Positions 58,448 through 64,000 of a DNA stretch of 64,000 bases are shown here, piece by piece. Both the position numbers and the translations under genes were made by a program. The stretch comes from Fasciola hepatica (lineage: Eukaryota; Platyhelminthes; Trematoda; Plagiorchiida; Fasciolidae): NCBI GenBank assembly GCA_948099385.1, contig CANUEZ040000159.1, positions 7,272,501 through 7,336,500 of the forward strand. Direction: 5' to 3'. The number at the start of each line of letters is the position of its first letter. Position 1 is the stretch's first letter. The notes under the pieces were generated by a model that saw only the letters and a list, made by a program, of their open reading frames with translations, made no database searches and was not told where the DNA came from.

Positions 58448-59170
58448 TTAATGGTCGAGGGCTATTGAGCAGTTCTGCATCTTGATCACCAGGTCGGCCA
58501 TGGTGTAGACGTCGCCCTTGGTTTTCTTTGCCTCTGCCATCACGCCCTCTATTAGGTTACGGGCTACTTTGAAAGGTTGGCCAAACAAGTCCCTCAGAAT
58601 TTTTCTTGCCCTTGTGTAGCCTTGTTCTGGATCGAGCATGGTGCATCCGTCGATAGCTTCTCGCGCTCGGCCTCGGCAGTAGTGAGTAAGGTAAAGAAGC
58701 CTTTGCCCAGGGTCGGTTACCTTGTTTTCAACGAACGTCTCGAACTGTTTGACAAACTTGCAATATTGCTCAGCTCGCCCGTCGAAAACCGTTAACTCCA
58801 CTCTAGGCAGATCGATAGATGGTGGTTTGTAGTCGGCGACCTGCGTGGGGTTCCCTACCTTATTGCACTCTAACCTATCGGAAGTGTCGAAGTCACTGGT
58901 CCTATACTCTCGCTGTTTCTGTGTACACTTCTCTGCTTCATGCGCCTGTAGTCTAGCCGAAAGTAACTGTTGCTCTAGTTCTATTATTCTCAGCTTATAT
59001 AAATCAACGTCCTTACGATCAATATTGCTTTCAATAACACATGAGCTAGCACTGACAGGACTAGGCGATCTAGCATTAACTAAAGAATCATAAGTACCCA
59101 AAACCTCCCCAGAGACTTGCCGCATTACTTCCTGTCCGGGTTCGACTGCTTTTGATCCTTTTCTTGGCAT
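58448..59170 (-). pseudogene. BEL/Pao Gag N-terminal part
   Basis: It starts at ATG 59170 (MPRKGSKAVEPG), 43 bases inside the 5' LTR. A probable coiled coil (LRIIELEQQLLSARLQAHEA) is followed by a capsid-like region of the type found in Pao-family Gag, with PRVELTVFDGRAEQYCKFVK, LLYLTHYCRGRAREAI and TRARKILRDLFGQP. It ends at TAA 58450-58448 in the context CAT TAA GGT, with the same frame open beyond. Confidence 0.9.
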
Positions 59171-59212
59171 TTTGCGTGAATTTTCCTCGTTCCAAATAGA
59201 TCTATTGAGTAT

Positions 59213-59591
59213 TGTTACGAACGTTTGAGCAATGCGTAGCCAAATTCGCAACGGATCCCGAAATCAGAAGGCGATTATCCGTGATAATTCTACGATACTA
59301 GATTATTAAAATAAACAATGACATAAACAATATACAAACCTCAATAATACGATCACAAAGTCTCAACAACGAGAAACCGAATAGCAGCGTGTGAGCAGAC
59401 AGCACGTGCGTCACGCAGGTCCTGAACAATGATGTGCCAAAATAGCGCTCTGGGCGCGAACAAACAACAATTGGTCCAGAAAAACAACCAGTTCGTAAAG
59501 ACACGTCAATAGTGTATGGAAATGAGTGATGTTGGGAAAAAACACTGAATCGCGAGGGAAAAAGGGGGATTTTCCACGACCGGCTGTTACA
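59213..59591 (-). repeat. BEL/Pao 5' LTR
   Basis: 379 bp, nearly identical to 53002-53380. It is the 5' LTR for the minus-strand genes. A TGG-starting candidate primer site lies about 18 bases inside, but I could not match it to a tRNA. Confidence 0.93.
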
Positions 59592-59596
59592 TTTCG

Positions 59597-60417
59597 GTTG
59601 CCCGGCAATAGTGACCACCGATCGCGGTCCACATTTTGACGGCGCTTTCGGCAGCCTACTCGCTACGCTCGGTTGCCAACACGTTAAGACGACAGCTTAC
59701 CACCCTCAGGCCAATGGTATGGTTGAGCGTTTCCACCGGCAATTAAAAGCCGCCCTTCGAGCAAACGGTAACCCCCTTTGGAGTGAAACACTACCATTAG
59801 CACTCTTAAGCCTGCGTAGTACCGTTAAGGAGGAGTTACACACAACACCGGCCGTACTAGTATATGGCTGTACACTTCGTCTGCCTGGGGAGTTGGCAGC
59901 CCCCTCACCAACCGTGACTTTCGACTACGGTGACTATGCTCAGTGCCTTACGCAGCGCACGCGAGTGCTCAAGGCCAGTCCGTCGCGTGAACAACAGTCT
60001 ACAAGTTATGTCCCAACTGCGTTAGGAACCGCTACTCGTGTATTCCTTCGCGTCGATGGCGTTCGATCACCACTACAAGCGCCATACACTGGCCCGTTTC
60101 GGGTGATAAAACGTTGGGCAAAGACATTTGTCATAGACATCAACGGACGACACGACACCGTATCTATCGATCGTCTCAAGCCTGCCGTCATTGAGTGCGA
60201 GCCGCTCGGCCAATTTACACCCGCTCAAGTCTCTCAGTCACCTGCATCGAACGAGTTACTACTCGAACCACCCCCAATTACGCCTAGTGAGGACTCGGCA
60301 GCTAGTCCATCAGATTCTCCAACCGTACCCGCAACGCGAAGTAGCCGTCGCGGTCGCCAACTACGAAATCCCGTCCGCTTTGCCGATTTCGTGACGATTT
60401 TTACAACCGACTTTTAG
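59597..60417 (+). pseudogene. Element B integrase, remaining core and C-terminus
   Basis: It picks up exactly where 52996 stopped, after one copy of TTTCG: GCPAIVTTDRGPHFDGAF (second catalytic D), NGMVERFHRQLKAALRANG (E), STVKEELHTTPAVLVYGCTL and a C-terminal domain with YTGPFRVIKRWAK and IDRLKPAVI, ending TAG at 60415-60417. There is no stop over about 270 codons. This half is well preserved. Confidence 0.92.
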
Positions 60418-60990
60418 CAATAAGTTGGGAAGTTATCCATGGATTTACCAAATAACAGACCCGTGAAATTACAATCTGTAGTTATGGTTTCATTTTCTTC
60501 TGGTCTCCTAGCGACTCCAACAACACCGAACATCGTTTGTGTGTTGTTATTACGGTCCAACATCCGCCGGCGCCCTCAGGCGCTATTTTGTTCCAGTTTA
60601 CCTTGCCCTCTCTCAGACGGATCTAACAAGTCACATCGGCTTCATCCGTAGCCTCGCTGACTCCCGTGCACGTTCAAGGAGCCAACCGCTCACTGGACAA
60701 CGGAACGATTGGTCAGCCTGGCACTGGTGACGGCAACTGGACGCCTTTTTGGATGGACCTGACGAGGCTCCCTCCGGCTTGCATTCGTATGAGACCCCCG
60801 GGCGCCAAAACACAGTTGGACCCACGCACATCGGACCTCGAGAGTGCAGGCACCGGTAAACTCATCAGCAGTCGTTCGACGTCAACAACAATATAACAGA
60901 GAAGCTATGAGGAATTCCTGGACAACCAATAATTCCGGCTTACCATCACGATCGAAGCCCAACTCCGTCGGACTTCTAAGAGGAGGCCAC
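60418..60990 (+). other. Element B spacer and polypurine tract
   Basis: Non-coding, ending in CTAAGAGGAGG just before the 3' LTR. Short open stretches show no envelope features. Confidence 0.6.
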
Positions 60991-61298
60991 TATAGCGGTT
61001 GCCATCTTCGTTCATACTTTTACCACGTTTATTGTTTAACTGAACGCTGACTGCCAAGCGCGGTTGCCATTTGACCGTTTCTCTTGCGCACGCTCTCATG
61101 CACGCTCCCAAATACACGCTACTCACTATCTCTCTCAATCGCCTTCTCATTCTCACGGGTCGTGGAGAATACTGTTCTGGTTAACATATTTGTGCAGTGC
61201 CGCACATTAGAGTAACGTGCAGGTGGTCCATGCAGTACGAAGGACCGAAGCACGCGTTTACTAAGGAAACCGCGAAGTAAGGTCTAATCAACCTTACA
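60991..61298 (+). repeat. 3' LTR of element B, likely hybrid (LTR-B3)
   Basis: 308 bp, starting TATAGCGG for TGTAGCGG. The first half carries the 12-bp segment and CTACTCAC seen in LTR-B2; the second half agrees with LTR-B1 (CAGTGCCGC, CCATGCAGTACGAAGG). The right flank is the same GACCAATACTG that follows LTR-B1. Confidence 0.85.
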
Positions 61299-61856
61299 GA
61301 CCAATACTGTAATGAGTGTGGCTACCAAAGGAAGTCGCGATACTTTCTAGTGACATCCGAGAACTAACCAAAGGAACGGAAGCCCTGCTGAACGAAAGAA
61401 AGCGTTTTTTCCATGAGCTAAACTATCTTCAGGGACAATATGAGTCAGCTTTAGGAAGGCGTGCGGTTGGTTTGATTGCAGATCTTGGGTGAGGCTTTGA
61501 TTATAGCGTGGTCAAATAAGCACGGTGAGGAGCAACTCTTATTGAAGAAAGGAAGTCTATAAAAGTGTCCAGACTAGTTGGAAATGTAACGGTGTTCGTG
61601 AATTTGAAGAGAAAGAAAGCACGCGTCGAAACAAATAAAACGACCAGCGAATATTCATGACTGAACACCGGCGTAGTTTACCAAGATTTGTGAAACTGAG
61701 TCAGCGAATTCCAGGTCATCTTTCGTGGGACATTTAAGGGAAGTATATACATTCACTAGCAGAATTGAGAGAAAGTTACTCGAAAAATGGGGTTTACTTT
61801 CGCGTATTGAAGAGCTAACGAAAATCGTAGAATTTGTGTCTGTATTTTGCGAACCG

Positions 61857-63166
61857 TCACGTGGATCGCCGCTGTAGCTGCTCGAGTGCTTTGATGTCCC
61901 TCACCAAACATGGCCTCCGCGCTTGGACACAGACTTCCAGATGCGATCTCACAAAAGCCTTGTATAATGGCAATAGGACCCTGGGTTTCCTAGAGCTGAC
62001 CGCCCTCCTTAACTGGTGCAGGGCTCTGCGTGCTTTTTGCATTGCTTTCTGGTACTGGCGACTTGGCTCAAGGTCAGCGCTTACCGTTACCCCTAGATAC
62101 AGAGCTTCTGTGGTCTTAGCTAGCTCCTCTCAATTGTCCGGTGGCCTCATATATCGTGTAGACCGTAGTCCTTTCTCCTTGATGAGATGTTGGCATTTGC
62201 TCAAATTAAAGGGAAGATCCCACACCACTGACCGTTGATAAACTTTGTCTAGATCACGCTGAACCGACGCATCATCTGGTACTCCTACCACTCTGAAGTC
62301 ATCCGCGAACGAGAAGCACGGGTTTTCCAACCCATCCGTCAGATCGTCCATGTACTTCAGGAAGAACAGGGGTCCCAGGACCGACCCTTGCGGAACGCCA
62401 CCATGCAGTCTCCCACTGTCCGACAAGCAGCCTTCACTCTCACTTGGAAAACTCTCTTCTTTGGGCTCCGTACAATCCACTTCTGTATTTTCGCCGTAAG
62501 TTGAAACGATTCCACCTTGGCTTCCGGCAGTTTGTGGCTAACCCAATCAAATGCCTTTTGGAGATCCAGATAGCAGACTTCCACCCCTTCTCCTCGATCC
62601 ACTCGACCTCATCCAAGAAACTTATTATGTTGTAGAGACAAGAGCGCCTGTGCCAGAACCCATGCTGGTTGCCAGTCACCAGCATGTTCCTCTCTAAATG
62701 CCTCACTATTCTGTCTCGTAGTACTCTCTCGTGAGTTTTGAGCGCCACTGACGTCAAGTTATTCGGCCTGTAACTGGTACATGTTCCTCTTTCTCCACCT
62801 TCATAAACGGGAGTGATGATCGATACAAGCCGGTTTTTATGTAGCACACTGTTGTCTAGTGATGTATTGAACAGCTTCTCGCCCATCTGTTAGACACAGG
62901 CCACAAGGCTGATCCGGCTACATCATTCAGTGTCCTATACAGGGTTCAACCGAATGAGTCAAGATCAGTCAGATATAGAACACTAGCGACGGCTGAGGCA
63001 ATCAGCATCCGGCTACTGGGGCTCAAGCTTTGTTCACAAAAGAAGCTGGTCCAAGCACTTGAACTTCCGTGGCCGAAGGTCGATGACGTGATGCTCGAAT
63101 GTGATGCCGATCCAAGCCTCTGAAGACCACAAGTGATTTTACCATGTCCCCTGCTCATCTATCGAT
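61857..63166 (-). mobile_element. CR1-clade reverse-transcriptase part, copy 2
   Basis: The same broken fragment as 41031-42340, with identical frame breaks, so it was duplicated after decay rather than inserted separately. Confidence 0.85.
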
Positions 63167-63284
63167 TAGTCGGCTAATCAATCGAGTGACTGACTGACTG
63201 ATTGACTAACTGATTAAATTTGTCCTTTTCCTTCCCTTATTTTGTTTCATATAAATGTGATTGTAATTGGATTGAGAATGAAAT

Positions 63285-63554
63285 TGTAGTGCTACCAATA
63301 AAGCACTCGATGACGAAGACTAACAAATTTGTTTATTTGAACAATGACCGTTTTTGGTGGCGCCACTTGCTCCGCCTTTGTTCGTCATCTGCACGCCGTT
63401 GCGCTCCTCCAATGCACACGTTGTCCCGCTCCAGCGTTTTGAGTTCTGCTTTGCGCGCTGCCGAGTATATTCGCTAACGTGTCACATACCGAGGACCACG
63501 GGCTATAGACTCTATACGGGAGCAGATCCTGACTTAACTGAGATTAATCCTAAA
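63285..63554 (+). repeat. A-type 5' LTR of the second element A copy
   Basis: 270 bp matching 42459-42728 apart from two substitutions I can see. A primer-binding site follows at 63556. Confidence 0.92.
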
Positions 63555-63776
63555 CTGGTGAGCCCGAACAACAAATTAATTCTCGAAGGACATTCGTAAG
63601 TCCCTCATTCACATTTATTCGTTTACATATACACTTTTCCGATATATAAACGGTAAATTCCGGATATCAGTTACCATATCCCTGATATATATTTTCTCAT
63701 ATCCATGTTATAAGTGTTTCACTTTTGCTGCACTGACCTCTTTATATCATTTTACATTTGATATACCATTGCAACT

Positions 63777-64000
63777 ATGGCTAGCAACGACCGTAAACCT
63801 GACCCGGAACCGTCCGTTTCGACAGTCTTCCTAGCCGTCCCTCAGTTTTTTATTGATGACCTTCAACTCTGGTTTCATATGTTGGAGGCAGAGTTTGAAT
63901 TACATAGAATTACAAGCGAACGAACCCGTTACTTGTGGACTATCGGTCGCCTTCCCCGTGACGTTGCTACTCAGATACGCGACGTAATATTTAATAACAG
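63777..64000 (+). pseudogene. Gag start of the second element A copy (cut by window end)
   Basis: It opens at ATG 63777 and reads the same capsid N-terminus as 42951 onward. The stop found at 43287 in the first copy would fall beyond the window, so its state here is unknown. Confidence 0.85.

Larger units (their letters stand above)
53002..59591 (-). mobile_element. BEL/Pao LTR retrotransposon inserted in element B integrase
   Basis: 6590 bp, with LTRs of 379 bp at 53002-53380 and 59213-59591, bounded by TTTCG at 52997-53001 and 59592-59596 (5-bp target-site duplication). All coding sequence is on the minus strand: Gag, zinc knuckles, protease, reverse transcriptase, RNase H and integrase. 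BEL/Pao elements are animal-specific LTR retrotransposons. The two LTRs differ at only about four places, so the insertion is recent, yet the single long polyprotein frame carries two stops and one frame change. Confidence 0.95.
49118..61298 (+). mobile_element. CsRn1-like Ty3/gypsy element B, split by three insertions
   Basis: Related to element A but with a different LTR type. Its parts lie in order at 49118-51663, 52084-52996 and 59597-61298, between them a B-type LTR (51773-52080) and a full BEL/Pao element (53002-59591). A solo A-type LTR (49206-49475) sits in its 5' LTR. With these removed, the element has 5' LTR, primer site, gag, protease, part of the reverse transcriptase, RNase H, integrase and 3' LTR. 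About 530 bp of the reverse transcriptase are missing. It is dead. Confidence 0.88.
61299..64000 (+). repeat. Second copy of the 40473-43174 block
   Basis: About 2702 bp match 40473-43174 at a constant offset of 20826, with about six single-base differences by eye. It contains the possible two-exon fragment (61331-61826), the CR1 relic (61857-63166), an A-type LTR and the start of gag. It continues past the window end. Confidence 0.95.

Noticed and set aside
40177..61298. Regularly repeated short blocks that might suggest an array or CRISPR
   Set aside because: They are LTRs of 270-308 bp in a eukaryotic retroelement cluster; there is no short-repeat/spacer pattern.
1..64000. tRNA and rRNA genes
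   Set aside because: I found no cloverleaf with conserved A and B boxes and no rRNA-like sequence. A dedicated scan could still find weak candidates.

Overview
This window is nuclear DNA of a eukaryote, most likely a parasitic flatworm (trematode). Four things point there: one split gene whose first two introns are only 41 and 34 bp while the later ones reach 8.5 kb; many RTE-type retrotransposons of the SR2 kind; Ty3/gypsy elements with the CHCC Gag motif of the CsRn1 group; and BEL/Pao, Penelope-like, CR1-like and Helitron pieces. I cannot name the species.

The only host gene I can rebuild completely is RFC4, a small subunit of the replication factor C clamp loader. It has eight coding exons on the + strand (9403-32309) and an intact 359-residue reading frame. 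Its introns carry much of the repeat load: two decayed RTE copies in intron 4, a CR1/jockey-type tail and two RTE copies in intron 6, and a Helitron helicase fragment plus an RTE nested inside another RTE in intron 7.

Layout. 0-6 kb: two RTE elements on the minus strand. 6-8.4 kb: decayed CR1-like pieces, including an ORF1 with PHD-finger remains, and an RTE tail. 9.4-32.3 kb: RFC4. 32.3-40.2 kb: poorly recognisable sequence with a hammerhead-like RNA motif, short dispersed repeats, a Penelope-like reverse transcriptase and a PHD-finger reading frame. 40.2-64 kb: a nested stack of LTR retrotransposons. Element A (42459-47708) is a decayed CsRn1-like element with 270-bp LTRs. Element B (49118-61298) is a related element with about 308-bp LTRs, broken open by a solo A-type LTR, a B-type LTR and a complete 6.6-kb BEL/Pao element.

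The last 2.7 kb (61299-64000) repeats 40473-43174 almost base for base and runs off the window end. In both places the block starts exactly at the end of a B-type LTR. This looks like a tandem duplication of about 20.8 kb made by unequal crossing-over between LTRs, or an assembly artefact imitating one. None of the retroelements I examined has a fully intact coding region, so most are fossils, although the BEL/Pao insertion and the 20.8-kb duplication look recent.
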